Shown one piece after another: positions 1 to 8,500 of a stretch of 64,000 nt of DNA. Numbering within the stretch: the first letter of the stretch is position 1; each line of letters opens with the position of its first letter. The position numbers and the translations under genes are program-made. The notes under the pieces were generated by a model, which was given only the letters and a program-made list of their open reading frames with translations, was not told the origin of the DNA and ran no database searches. The DNA comes from Chloracidobacterium sp. N (GTDB lineage: Bacteria > Acidobacteriota > Blastocatellia > Chloracidobacteriales > Chloracidobacteriaceae): positions 434,001-498,000 of the forward strand of contig NZ_CP072643.1 of the NCBI RefSeq assembly GCF_018304765.1. Direction: 5' to 3'.

Positions 1-2
1 AT

Positions 3-275
3 GCTCCCTCGCCGGTCTATGTCAGCCGCACGCCCTACTACCGCACGGTCTCTCCGGCGACGAACCCGATGGCCTCGCGTGTGCCAAGCTACACGCCGGC
101 TCCGCGGCAGACCATGTTTTCGTCCTCACGGATGGGGGGCGCGCGGGGCGTCGGACGCAGCAAACCAAGCGGGTTTGGACGCAGTACGGTGCGGGTGGGC
201 TCCGGCGGACGGATTACCGGCACCCGCGCCGGTCGCTCCGGCTCGTTTGGGCGTGGCGGCTTCGGCTTCGGATAA
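3..275 (+). CDS. C-terminal part of a Gly/Arg/Ser-rich protein (5' end outside window)
   Basis: An open frame enters from the left edge and stops with TAA at 273-275. The last 50 residues are a low-complexity Gly/Ser/Arg tail with repeated GFG, GRS and GSGG units ending in GGFGFG, like the flexible basic tails of exported or membrane-associated proteins. An overlapping frame starting at base 1 gives an Arg-rich translation without family character and is treated as a shadow. No catalytic domain is visible and the function is unknown. Confidence 0.5.
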   Translation, partial: APSPVYVSRTPYYRTVSPATNPMASRVPSYTPAPRQTMFSSSRMGGARGVGRSKPSGFGRSTVRVGSGGRITGTRAGRSGSFGRGGFGFG

Positions 276-325
276 CACACGGGCTGTTTTTCCAAAGACA
301 TTCTGACTTGGGGCAGGTCGACCGG

Positions 326-835
326 ATGAGCACACCAACCGACGGGCTTTTTCTCCAGAGTGACGGGAAGCACGGTATCTGTGTGGATGCGACCGGTGCG
401 CCGGGGATGCTGGCGCCGGCACTCTCGGACCTGCTGGCCGCGCTACGCGAAGCAGACGAAGACCTCCCCGATTGCCTGCGCCAGATTGGACAGGACTGGG
501 GCGAACGGATGGTTGTGCACTTTCCGGCGCTCCTGGCCGAGCGTACCGGACAGACGCTGCCACTGGCACAGTCGCCCGTTCAGCCCTTTCTTGGGCTGTG
601 CGGCGACTACCTGCAGGCGCATGGATTTGGGCGATGCGACTTCGTCGCGCAGGAACCGACCCTGGCCATCCACATTCAGGATGGGCAACCCGATGCCCTC
701 CCGCTTCTGGCAGGCTTTTTTGAAGCCCTCATCTCCACGGTTGCCGACCTGCCGGTGCAGTGCCGGCCGGTCACGGAAAACGGTCATCATCTGCGCCTGG
801 ATGTCTTCCAGCCGGCCGATGCCACTGAAAACTGA
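326..835 (+). CDS. Conserved-looking hypothetical protein, 169 aa
   Basis: The frame can open at a TTG at 308, but the ATG at 326 is the better start. The product is acidic and soluble with no signal peptide or membrane segment. It has helical N-terminal sequence (LSDLLAALREADEDLPDCLR) and a C-terminal half with a QDGQPDALPLLAGFFEALI segment. Only 40 bases separate its stop from the next gene, so co-transcription is likely. I do not recognise the family. The normal soluble composition favours this frame over the overlapping Arg/Pro-rich reading. Confidence 0.55.
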   Translation: MSTPTDGLFLQSDGKHGICVDATGAPGMLAPALSDLLAALREADEDLPDCLRQIGQDWGERMVVHFPALLAERTGQTLPLAQSPVQPFLGLCGDYLQAHGFGRCDFVAQEPTLAIHIQDGQPDALPLLAGFFEALISTVADLPVQCRPVTENGHHLRLDVFQPADATEN

Positions 836-875
836 TCTGTTGACCGTGGGTGTTTCTGCCTTGATACTACCCGGC

Positions 876-1529
876 ATGGTGCGTGTGTCCCGTTCCCGTT
901 GGTCAGTTCTGGTAACGATGGTGGTGCTGTCGGCGCTGTGCGTGACACCACTGGCCTGTGTGCTGAACTGCCTGCTGGGTGGCTGCATGCATGCGGCTCA
1001 GGTGCAAGCCCAGCCGGCAACGGCCCACATTGCCCTGCCCGTCGGCGGCACCGTTGCCACGACGACGCCAGCCACACCGGACACCCTCACCCCCACGCCA
1101 GCCGTACCTCGGTCAAAACACCACTGCTGTGCGGTCAAAAAGCAGGAGCGGCTCCCGCAGCCGGGGGTTGAAGCCCCGGCGACGCCAGCCACACCGGCAC
1201 CAGCCACACCGGCATCAGTCGCATTGGCAGCGAAAGCCATTTCCGGGCAGCCAACGCTTCGTCTGGAAACAAGCGGACTGACGGCCGGAAGCACGGCGGC
1301 CCTTGTTGGTGCTGACGATGCACGTTGTGGCTGCCACCCTGCCGAAACGCCAGACCGGTTCACGGTGGCGTCGCTCTTTACTTTTGAGGCGCCGCTGGCC
1401 GCAACGACCTGCCTGCCGGTTCGCCTTCCCGTTGTCCGGCGTCCCACGGCTCTCCAGCCGCCGGTGGTCGTGGCGTACCAGCCTTCCCGCCGGGACACCT
1501 ATCTCAGGTGCTGTGTCTTCAGGATTTAG
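876..1529 (+). CDS. Exported Pro/Thr-rich protein with Cys/His clusters, 217 aa
   Basis: The chosen start is the ATG at 876. An N-terminal hydrophobic segment (about residues 10-30) following RVSRSR looks like a signal peptide or membrane anchor, and small Cys-containing patches sit around its end (CVLNCLLGGC). A low-complexity Ala/Thr/Pro linker with ATPATPAPATPA repeats lies near residues 105-118. HHCC at about residue 83 and CGCH near 150 look able to bind metal. The next gene encodes a 12-Cys peptide, so the pair may handle a thiophilic metal. This is inferred from composition only, and no known family is recognised. The frame could extend upstream inside the previous gene, but 876 puts the signal sequence at the N-terminus. 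Confidence 0.5.
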   Translation: MVRVSRSRWSVLVTMVVLSALCVTPLACVLNCLLGGCMHAAQVQAQPATAHIALPVGGTVATTTPATPDTLTPTPAVPRSKHHCCAVKKQERLPQPGVEAPATPATPAPATPASVALAAKAISGQPTLRLETSGLTAGSTAALVGADDARCGCHPAETPDRFTVASLFTFEAPLAATTCLPVRLPVVRRPTALQPPVVVAYQPSRRDTYLRCCVFRI

Positions 1530-1626
1530 TCTTCGGAAGTGGATTGTCCTTCGCTTTGACGGCTTATGCGCTCCATGCTGAGCGCCTGGACTTCACACCT
1601 TCGTTGACACAAAAAGGAGACACATC

Positions 1627-1896
1627 ATGTTGAAAGTTATCGTTCCAGCCCTGTTCCTCATGACCACGTTCTTCGGCGGTGACCTGGCCACGGCCAAGAC
1701 CCCGAAGGCCACGAAGAAAGCCCCGGCCGCCTGCTGCGCCACCAAGAAGAAAGAAACGGCTTCCTGCTGTGCCAAGCCCAACTGCTGCGCCGATCAGGCC
1801 TGCGGCATGGGTGCGGACTGCTGTGCGCCCGGCAGCGACTGCTGCGTGGATGGGCAGTGCACCGCTGGCAAGAAGGCCAAGAAGACAGCCCGCTGA
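1627..1896 (+). CDS. Small exported Cys-rich (metallothionein-like) protein, 89 aa
   Basis: The ATG at 1627 follows an AAAAAGGAG Shine-Dalgarno sequence with good spacing. Residues 1-23 form a signal peptide ending in an Ala-containing cleavage site (TATAK region). The mature part is Lys/Ala-rich with 12 Cys, ten of them in five adjacent CC pairs, the arrangement expected of a peptide that chelates Zn, Cu or Cd or is heavily disulfide-bonded. A basic KKAKKTAR tail ends the protein. A strong terminator follows 48 bases downstream, so this is the last gene of its transcript. The metal role is inference. No sequence match to a defined metallothionein family is claimed. Confidence 0.7.
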   Translation: MLKVIVPALFLMTTFFGGDLATAKTPKATKKAPAACCATKKKETASCCAKPNCCADQACGMGADCCAPGSDCCVDGQCTAGKKAKKTAR

Positions 1897-1943
1897 ACCG
1901 GCCGGCATCCGCAACCGAGCCTTTCGTGTTCACCTCTTTTCCA

Positions 1944-1974
1944 CGCGCGGGGGCGCTCCCCCGCGCGTTTTGTC
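1944..1974 (+). terminator. Rho-independent terminator after the Cys-rich gene
   Basis: A perfect 10-bp GC stem (1944-1953 with 1958-1967), a CGCT tetraloop and a TTTT run starting at 1968. The T-run lies on the plus-strand side only, so it serves the plus-strand gene rather than the convergent rluD. Confidence 0.85.
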
Positions 1975-2018
1975 TTGTTGCACACCGCCTGTTCGGGCCA
2001 ACAAGCCGGAAAGCGCCG

Positions 2019-3017
2019 CTAGGCCAAACGGGCTTCCGAGCCGGCAAAGGCCACAAGACAGCCTTGAAGGTCTGGCGGTAGCGGCGACACAAAACGCATC
2101 GGCTGCGCCGATACGGGATGCACAAATGCCAGATGCGCCGCGTGGAGAAACTGCCTTCCCAACCGCTCGACGGCTTGACGCTGGGACGGATGGCGCAGTT
2201 GCTGGTCACGCCCCAGACCGTAGAGCGGATCGCCCACGACCGGATGCCGGATGTAGGCGCAGTGAACCCGAATCTGGTGCGTCCGCCCGGTCTCAATCCG
2301 TACCTCAAGGAGCGTCACCGGCCCGAACCGCTGCCGAACCACGTAGTGGGAACGCGCCGGGCGTCCGCCCGGGTCCACTGTCATCTTCAGGCGGTGTTTG
2401 CGGTCACGGGCAATGGGCGCATCAATCGTGCCGGCACCGACGACATCGCCGTGAACCAGCGCCAGATAGCCCTTTTCGACCGTGCGGGCGCGAAACTGCC
2501 CGGCGAGGTGTTCCAGCGCCGCGTCGGTTTTGGCGACGACCATCAGGCCCGAAGTATCCCGGTCGAGCCGGTGTACAATTCCCGGACGCAACGGCTCCGC
2601 CCCCGGCCGCTGCTGGCCGAAGTGGAACGCCAGCGCATTGGCCAGTGTCCCGTGCGTCACACCTGCCGCCGGATGGACGACCTGCCCGGCGGGTTTTTCC
2701 AGCACCAGGATCGCTTCATCTTCAAACCGAATCGTGAGCGGCAGGTCCTCCGGCACGAGGTCCGTTGTCACCGGCGCCGGAACATCCGCCTCGATGTCGT
2801 CGCCCGGCTCCACACGGTAACTTGCGCGCCGCACCTGTCCGTTGACCCGGACTTCGCCGTCGGCAATGGCCCGCTGGATACGCGCCCGGCTGACGGACAG
2901 AACCTCGGCCAGAAACACATCGAGCCGGAGACCAGCCGCTGTTTCCGGCACCCGACACAGCACCGTCTCGGCCGCCGACAGGTCCAGGGCGCTGACAGTG
3001 GAAGGGGCTGCATCCAT
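2019..3017 (-). CDS. rluD: RluA/RluD-family 23S rRNA pseudouridine synthase
   Basis: The product is 332 aa. An N-terminal S4 RNA-binding domain (about residues 28-75, LRLDVFLAEVL...SRARIQRAI) is followed by the RluA-type catalytic domain. The signature HRLDRDTSG is at residues 149-157, and its first Asp (D152) is the family's catalytic nucleophile. ETGRTHQIRVH near residue 235 is the second conserved motif. The architecture and length match enzymes that make pseudouridines in helix 69 of 23S rRNA, although exact specificity (RluD or RluC/A) cannot be read from sequence alone. The ATG at 3017 overlaps the stop of the upstream zinc-ribbon gene as TAATG, which argues for translational coupling and fixes this start over a longer frame. 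Confidence 0.88.
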   Translation of the reverse strand: MDAAPSTVSALDLSAAETVLCRVPETAAGLRLDVFLAEVLSVSRARIQRAIADGEVRVNGQVRRASYRVEPGDDIEADVPAPVTTDLVPEDLPLTIRFEDEAILVLEKPAGQVVHPAAGVTHGTLANALAFHFGQQRPGAEPLRPGIVHRLDRDTSGLMVVAKTDAALEHLAGQFRARTVEKGYLALVHGDVVGAGTIDAPIARDRKHRLKMTVDPGGRPARSHYVVRQRFGPVTLLEVRIETGRTHQIRVHCAYIRHPVVGDPLYGLGRDQQLRHPSQRQAVERLGRQFLHAAHLAFVHPVSAQPMRFVSPLPPDLQGCLVAFAGSEARLA

Positions 3018-4270
3018 TACGGGAAGCTCAAACCCGGAAGGAGTTTGGCAATCTCCTGAAATGTTTTCTGAAGCCAATCACCAAATTGCTCGGTGGGTAA
3101 CTCTTCGTCGTAGGAAAGGTGATAGACAACGCCGTTCGGCGTTGACTTGCACTCCCCGCCCAGACTTTTCGTGCGTTCCTCGCGCAGCCGGGGTGATTCG
3201 CCAATCTCGTAGAGATCAACCGACGTAATCAGGTCATAGACCGGCTTGCGCTGCAAAATGACGACCAGCGGAAAGGTCCGCTGCGATGCCAGATACCGGA
3301 AAGTGAGGTCATAGCGGTGCATCAGCAACTCTTCCTGATTGCTGTGCCCCTCGGTGATGGTCACGCACCTTGGGTCCAGCCCGTGGACAAACTGCTGCAT
3401 GACTTTTTTGCGCTCGTTGAACAGCTTGAAATACTGCACGGCGGTGCGCCGTTTGAGGGTGGGGGAAGGAGGTGTCACCAGCGACGGAACGGCTGAGGGC
3501 GTCAGATTCCGCCCAACCGGTGACGCCGTTCCACCCGGCGGCGGCTCCGTTGCCTGGGGTGGCGGCGGCAGGCGGGTGCTGCTTTTCTCCAGGTCCAGAA
3601 TAAACCCGACATCGTCACCGGCGGCTGCCGCCGGAGGTGGCGCGGACGCCGGCGGCTTCACCGGCTCCAGCTCCATGCACAGCAGGTGGTGTGTCGCCGA
3701 AGGGTCCACCAGCGCCGTGGGTATGGCGTCCACCTTGCCCGTCACGGGGAGGGCTTCCGCCTCTGGACGGGAGGTGACTGGAAGCGACGCGCCAGCCTGC
3801 GCCCGCAGGATGGCTTCCACCTCGGCCGGGGCAACGACGACCGTTGGGGGAATGAAGGTGTCTGTCACGGAAGGTTTCGGTGCGGCTTCCGTTTGTTCCG
3901 GTGGAGTTGCCGCCGGCGACACGATGACGGTCGGAGGAATGACCGTGTCGGGTTCCGGCGGCGGCTTCTGACGCTGCGACTTGAGTGTTGGCGGGTCATC
4001 CACGGACCAAACTGCCGCTTCCGATGAAGCTGTCGTTTCAGACGGCGTGGCTGACGCCGGGGCGGCCAACCGACCCGACGAAGGCGACTCCGCAATGGGA
4101 AACTGCGGCGTGAAGAGCTGTGCCCGCTCCTGTTCACTCATCCGGGCGGTCACTTCCGCATCCACCGGTACGGGTGCCGGCTCTGGAAGGGGCACCAGCG
4201 GCAGCCCGTGATAGGGACAAAACCGCTTGCCGTCATCCCAGGGGGTTTCACACTTCGGGCAGGCCTTCAT
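3017..4270 (-). CDS. Zinc-ribbon protein with Pro-rich linker, about 417 aa
   Basis: The N-terminus carries a zinc ribbon (CPKCETPWDDGKRFCPYHG: two Cys pairs, the second with a His). Residues roughly 20-260 are a Pro/Ala/Thr-rich linker with repeated 'IPPTVIVSPA' type segments (PDTVIPPTVIVSP, DTFIPPTVVVAPA). The last 150 residues form a compact domain that I do not recognise (ERKKVMQQFVHGLDP, then IEYASQR-like alpha/beta sequence). A GTG at 4282 could add four residues. The gene is in a four-gene minus-strand unit and its stop overlaps the rluD start. A ribbon plus flexible tail is common in regulators and scaffolds, but no function is assigned. Confidence 0.7.
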   Translation of the reverse strand: MKACPKCETPWDDGKRFCPYHGLPLVPLPEPAPVPVDAEVTARMSEQERAQLFTPQFPIAESPSSGRLAAPASATPSETTASSEAAVWSVDDPPTLKSQRQKPPPEPDTVIPPTVIVSPAATPPEQTEAAPKPSVTDTFIPPTVVVAPAEVEAILRAQAGASLPVTSRPEAEALPVTGKVDAIPTALVDPSATHHLLCMELEPVKPPASAPPPAAAAGDDVGFILDLEKSSTRLPPPPQATEPPPGGTASPVGRNLTPSAVPSLVTPPSPTLKRRTAVQYFKLFNERKKVMQQFVHGLDPRCVTITEGHSNQEELLMHRYDLTFRYLASQRTFPLVVILQRKPVYDLITSVDLYEIGESPRLREERTKSLGGECKSTPNGVVYHLSYDEELPTEQFGDWLQKTFQEIAKLLPGLSFP

Positions 4271-4343
4271 GAAGGTATCCACTCTCTTGCCGGCGTCGGC
4301 CGTCCGGTATGGACACAGCCGGCGCCGGGCGGGATGGAGGCAC

Positions 4344-4868
4344 TCAACGAGTGGGTATCTGTCCCAAAGTTACATCCAGCGGCGGATGATTCGGTACGAG
4401 ATCACAGAGATAACGTTCAACGACCCGGCCATTGCCGTCAATCAGAAATTGTGCCGGGAGCGGCACGCCCAAAGCGGCCCCCGTGCCATAGCCCTTGAAG
4501 ACCGTCCACTCCGGGTCACTGAGCAACGGATAGGGCAGCGCCAAATCCCCGGCGATAAGCTTGGATGTTGGCACATCGGTTGTGGTCACGACCACCACTT
4601 CGGCTCCTCGTTCCTGAAAAGCTGGGTATTGTTCGCGCAACTCGACCAGTCGCGGATAGCAGAACGGTCAGATAAAGCCCCGGTCCACGATGCGGGTCAA
4701 GTAGAGCAGACACCACCGGGGCGCCACCGCCGACAGGGTAAAGGGCTGCCCGTGAATGTCGGGCAGCGTAAAGTCCGGCGCCAGTTGCCCCAGTTCCACG
4801 ACCGACCGGCTCGGATAGGGAATGAAGTTTCCCTTGAAAGGCAGCTCCAGCAGCTTGGCAAGGTTCAC
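4344..4868 (-). CDS. Peroxiredoxin-like (AhpC/TSA) thioredoxin-fold protein, probable selenoprotein (TGA at 4668-4670 read as Sec)
   Basis: One reading frame of 174 codons is interrupted by a single TGA at codon 67. Before it lies the redoxin signature GQLAPDFTLPDIHGQPFTLS (residues 27-46). After it comes PFCYPRLVELREQYPAFQ, then EVVVVTTT, PLLSDPEWTVFKGYGTG and LPAQFLIDGNGRVVERY, which are all normal AhpC/TSA elements. With the TGA as selenocysteine the active site reads U-P-F-C. Related redoxins as I remember them have C-P-F-C there, so the TGA sits exactly on the catalytic Cys. No other stop or frameshift occurs. A SECIS-like hairpin follows. The GTG start at 4868 has AAGGGGG seven bases upstream. 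The gene lies 24 bases after the preceding minus-strand gene. The alternative is a recent nonsense mutation. Confidence 0.72.
4636..4654 (-). promoter_or_regulatory. Candidate bacterial SECIS element just downstream of the in-frame TGA
   Basis: Reading on the minus strand, bases 14-32 after the TGA form a stem of 7 pairs (CGCGACT with AGTTGCG, one G-U) closing the loop GGTCG. Bacterial SECIS hairpins lie within the coding region about 16-37 bases after UGA and need a G in the first two loop positions. The E. coli fdhF hairpin has GGUC in its loop. Here GGTC starts 21 bases after the TGA. Folding was done by eye. Confidence 0.65.
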
Positions 4869-4892
4869 GGCCTGTCCCCCTTCTCGATGTCC

Positions 4893-5369
4893 TTATTCGT
4901 CACTGCCACCTTCGGGATGGAAGCCACGGGTTTTCCGGCTCTTGTAGGCTTCACCGTACAGCTTCAGCCGCGTCCGCAGGCCCGCCAGGCGCTCACTATA
5001 GTTCGGGTAGCGCCGGATGAGTTTTTCGAGGTTGACCATGTACCACGGTCCGAACATGTCGCGCAGTTCCGGCAAAAACGGCTCCATTTTGGCAAACACG
5101 GCAAAACACTCCGTGTTGGTGTCAAAAAACAAGGCTTCGTCCAGCGCCCCGTGGTTGACCAGCGCGGCGGCCATGTCCCAGTACGTCGTCACCTGCCGCC
5201 AGTAAGCGCCATACACCGGGTTGCGCTTGTCAAACAGCAGGTCCTTGATGTCCTGGGCCGATTCCGGGAAAAACTTGAAAGCCACGAAATCCCGTGCCTC
5301 GCGCATCACCGGGTCGCGGCGCAGTTCGTAGAGTTTCAGAATCAGTTGCGCGTCTTCATGGGTCGCCAT
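4893..5369 (-). CDS. Hypothetical soluble protein, 158 aa
   Basis: The start chosen is the ATG at 5369 (MATHEDAQLILKLYELRRD). The open frame could begin 15 codons earlier, but that extension has no protein-like character. The protein is helical, charged and aromatic-rich (NPVYGAYWRQVTTYWDMAA, FFDTNTECFAVFAKMEPFL), without signal peptide or membrane segment. It is the first gene of a minus-strand unit that continues with the redoxin, the zinc-ribbon protein and rluD. I do not assign a function. Confidence 0.65.
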   Translation of the reverse strand: MATHEDAQLILKLYELRRDPVMREARDFVAFKFFPESAQDIKDLLFDKRNPVYGAYWRQVTTYWDMAAALVNHGALDEALFFDTNTECFAVFAKMEPFLPELRDMFGPWYMVNLEKLIRRYPNYSERLAGLRTRLKLYGEAYKSRKTRGFHPEGGSDE

Positions 5370-5583
5370 GCCACAGCCTCGTGGTTGATAGGAAGAAATG
5401 TCTGTCGCCGGCACTGTATCACAGCCAGTGCGAAACGGTGGGCGCGAAAGTGCAGCGTCCGGCCCGGTGCGCTGGCCTCCAACGCCCTGTCAGCCCCGGA
5501 AGCACTGCCAAACTTCTGTAGCTTTCGTTCAGAACAAGCTTTACACTTTGGCGGTTGTACCTTGTGCCAGCCCCACCTGCCTG

Positions 5584-8500
5584 ATGTCGGTTTACGACTG
5601 CGTACCACCTGGCTATATCGTGGCTGCCGAAGTGTACCGCAGCACCCGGACCCTGGTGCTGCGGGCACAGCGGGCGGACACGGGTGCTTTCGTCGTCCTC
5701 AAAACGACGGCCGAAGCCATGCCGCCGGCCGCCCTGATGCAACGCTACGACCACGAGTGGAACCTGCTTTCCTCGCTGGCCGCCCAGGCCGGGGAATGTT
5801 CCAGCATCATCTGCGCCCATGAACTGACGCGCGTCGGACATCGCCCCGTTCTCATTGTCGAAGACTTCGGCGGACAGGCGCTGCGCCACCTGGTGGCATC
5901 GTACGCACACCTGCCGCTGACGGAACGGCTCACCATTGCCCTTGCCGTCCTCGACGCATTGGAAGTCATCCACGCGCACAACATCCTTCACAAGGATGTG
6001 AATCCTTCAAATATCGTCGTCAATCGCACCACCGGGCAGGTCAAGCTCATTGACTTCGGCATTGCCGTCCGCAGCCGTCGCTTCGCAGTCCGGCATACCG
6101 CGACAGATATGTTCGAGGGGACGCTCGACTACCTCGCGCCGGAGCAGACCGGCCGCATGAGTTGCCCGATTGATGCGCGCGCCGACCTGTACGCTTTCGG
6201 CGTGCTGCTCTACGAGTTGCTGACGGGCAGCCTGCCGTTTCGGGCGCACGACCCACTGGAAATCATCCATGCGCACCTGGCGCTCGTGCCGCCGCCCGTC
6301 CGGCAGCGCAATCCCCAGATACCGGCGCCCCTCTCCGACATCGTGGCCAAGCTTCTGGCCAAATCTCCCGACGACCGCTACCAGACGGCCGCCGGCGTCC
6401 GGGCCGACCTGCTTGAGTGTCAGCGCCAGCTTACCGGCGACGGTCAGCACCCGCCACCCACCATTGATCCCTTTCCGCTGGGACGGCATGACGCCCGCAC
6501 CTTTGTCATCCCCAAACGGCTGTATGGACGCGAGCGCGAAGTTGCCCTCCTGCGGGAAGCCTTCGACCGCATCAGCCAGAACGGATGTGAAATGGTTCTC
6601 GTCACCGGGCCTTCCGGGATTGGGAAAACCGCCCTCATTGCCGAACTGCACGTGCCCGTCACGGCGCGGCGCGGTTTTTTCATTACCGGCAAATATGAGC
6701 AGTTGCGGGGAAGCACCCCCTATTCGGGGTTGGGACTGGCGCTCCGGCAGCTTGTCCGGCAACTGCTGGCGCGCAGTGACGCCGAACTCCAAAGCTGGCG
6801 GGAAGCCATCCGCACGGCCCTTGGCGCATCCGCCGCCATGCTGTTGCCGATTGTTCCCGATCTGGCGCTCATCGTGGGCGAGAACATGCCGGCGTATGAA
6901 ATCTCCGGGATGGAAGCCCGCCACCGCCTGGAGCGCGCCTTTGAAGGGCTGCTGAGTGTTTTTGCCGCCAGACATCACCCGCTGGTGCTGTTCCTGGATG
7001 ATGTCCAGTGGGCCGATGCGGCCTCACTCGAACTTCTTGCCGCGCTGGCCCGCAACCGGCAGCGGTTACAGGCGCTCATCATTCTGGCCTCCCGTGAGCA
7101 GGCAGAAAGCGCCGGGCATTCGCTCACGCTGGCCCTGGACACCTTTCGCAGCACGGGCATTCCCCTGACCTACATCCCCCTCAAGCCGCTGGAATCCGAC
7201 AGCGTGGAACAGCTTACGGCGGCGGCCATGGGTGCCACGGAGGATGTTGCGGCCGTGGCGGCCATCGTCCATCGCAAAACCGGTGGCAACCCCTTCTTCG
7301 TCCGTGAGTTGCTGGAGCGCCTCGCCGCCGATGGCTGGCTGACCTTTCACCCGGGCCAGGGCTGGCGGGCCGACCTGGAAGGCATCGCCACGGCTGCGCT
7401 GACGGAAAATGCCGTCACCTTTCTCATCGAAAAACTCCACCGCTGCCCGGCTTCCGTCCAGCAGGTCCTGCATGCCGCCGCCTGTCTTGGCAGCACCTTT
7501 GATGTGGCACAGGCCGCGCTGGCGGCGGAAACCGATGTGTCCACCGCACAGGCTGCCCTGGAAGCGGCGGTTGCCGCCGACCTCGTGCTGGGCGAAGCCA
7601 CCGCCGGGCGTCGGACGGACCGTTTTGCCTTCGTTCATGACGGCGTACAGCAGGCGGCTTACGAACTGGCGCCGGAAGCGGAACGGCGCGCGCGCCACTG
7701 GCGCATCGGCTGGCGCCTGCTGGCCGCGGCCCACCCCCTCACCCCGGACACTTCGCTGGCCAGCTTCACGACCCGCCTCTTTGACATCGTCAACCACCTC
7801 AACCGGGGCCGGGAGCAAGCCACTGCAGAAGAACGTGAAGAACTGGCGCACCTCAACCTGCACGCTGGACGCGCCGCCAAAGCCGCGGCCGCCTTTGCGC
7901 CAGCGCTGGAGTATTTGCAGGTTGGGCTGGAACTCCTGCCCCCGGATGCCTGGGAACACCACTACGAACTCGCCCTGCATCTGCACCTCGAAGCGGCCGA
8001 GACAGCCTTTTTCAGCGCCAACCCAAAGGTTGCCCAGACGCTCACGCAGACCGTGTTCCATCATGCCCGGACGCTGCCTGACGCCCTTCTGGCGCATGAA
8101 ATCGCCATCCTGTCCCACTCGGCCCAGTACCAATTCCACGCGGCGCTGGCCCATGCCCGGACGGTTTTGCAGCAGCTTGGCATTCCCCTGCCCAAACACC
8201 CGACGCCAGCCGACATTGGTGCCGTCTGGGGACGCCTCGGCCCCCATATCGCCTCCCTCGACACGGATGCGCCGCTGAACCTGCCGGAAATGCAGGACCA
8301 TCAGGCGCTGGCGGCCTCCCGTCTGCTGTACCGGATGTCGGTGCCGGCGTTTCTCAGCAACAGCCCGTTGTTTACGCTGGTTGTGTTGTGGCGCGTGGCA
8401 CTCGTTCTCGAACATGGCCTCAACGACCTGGCGGCCTCGTCCTTTGTGGCGCTGGGGCTCGTGTTGTGCAGTGGTTTCAACGACCCGGCGCAGGGGTATG

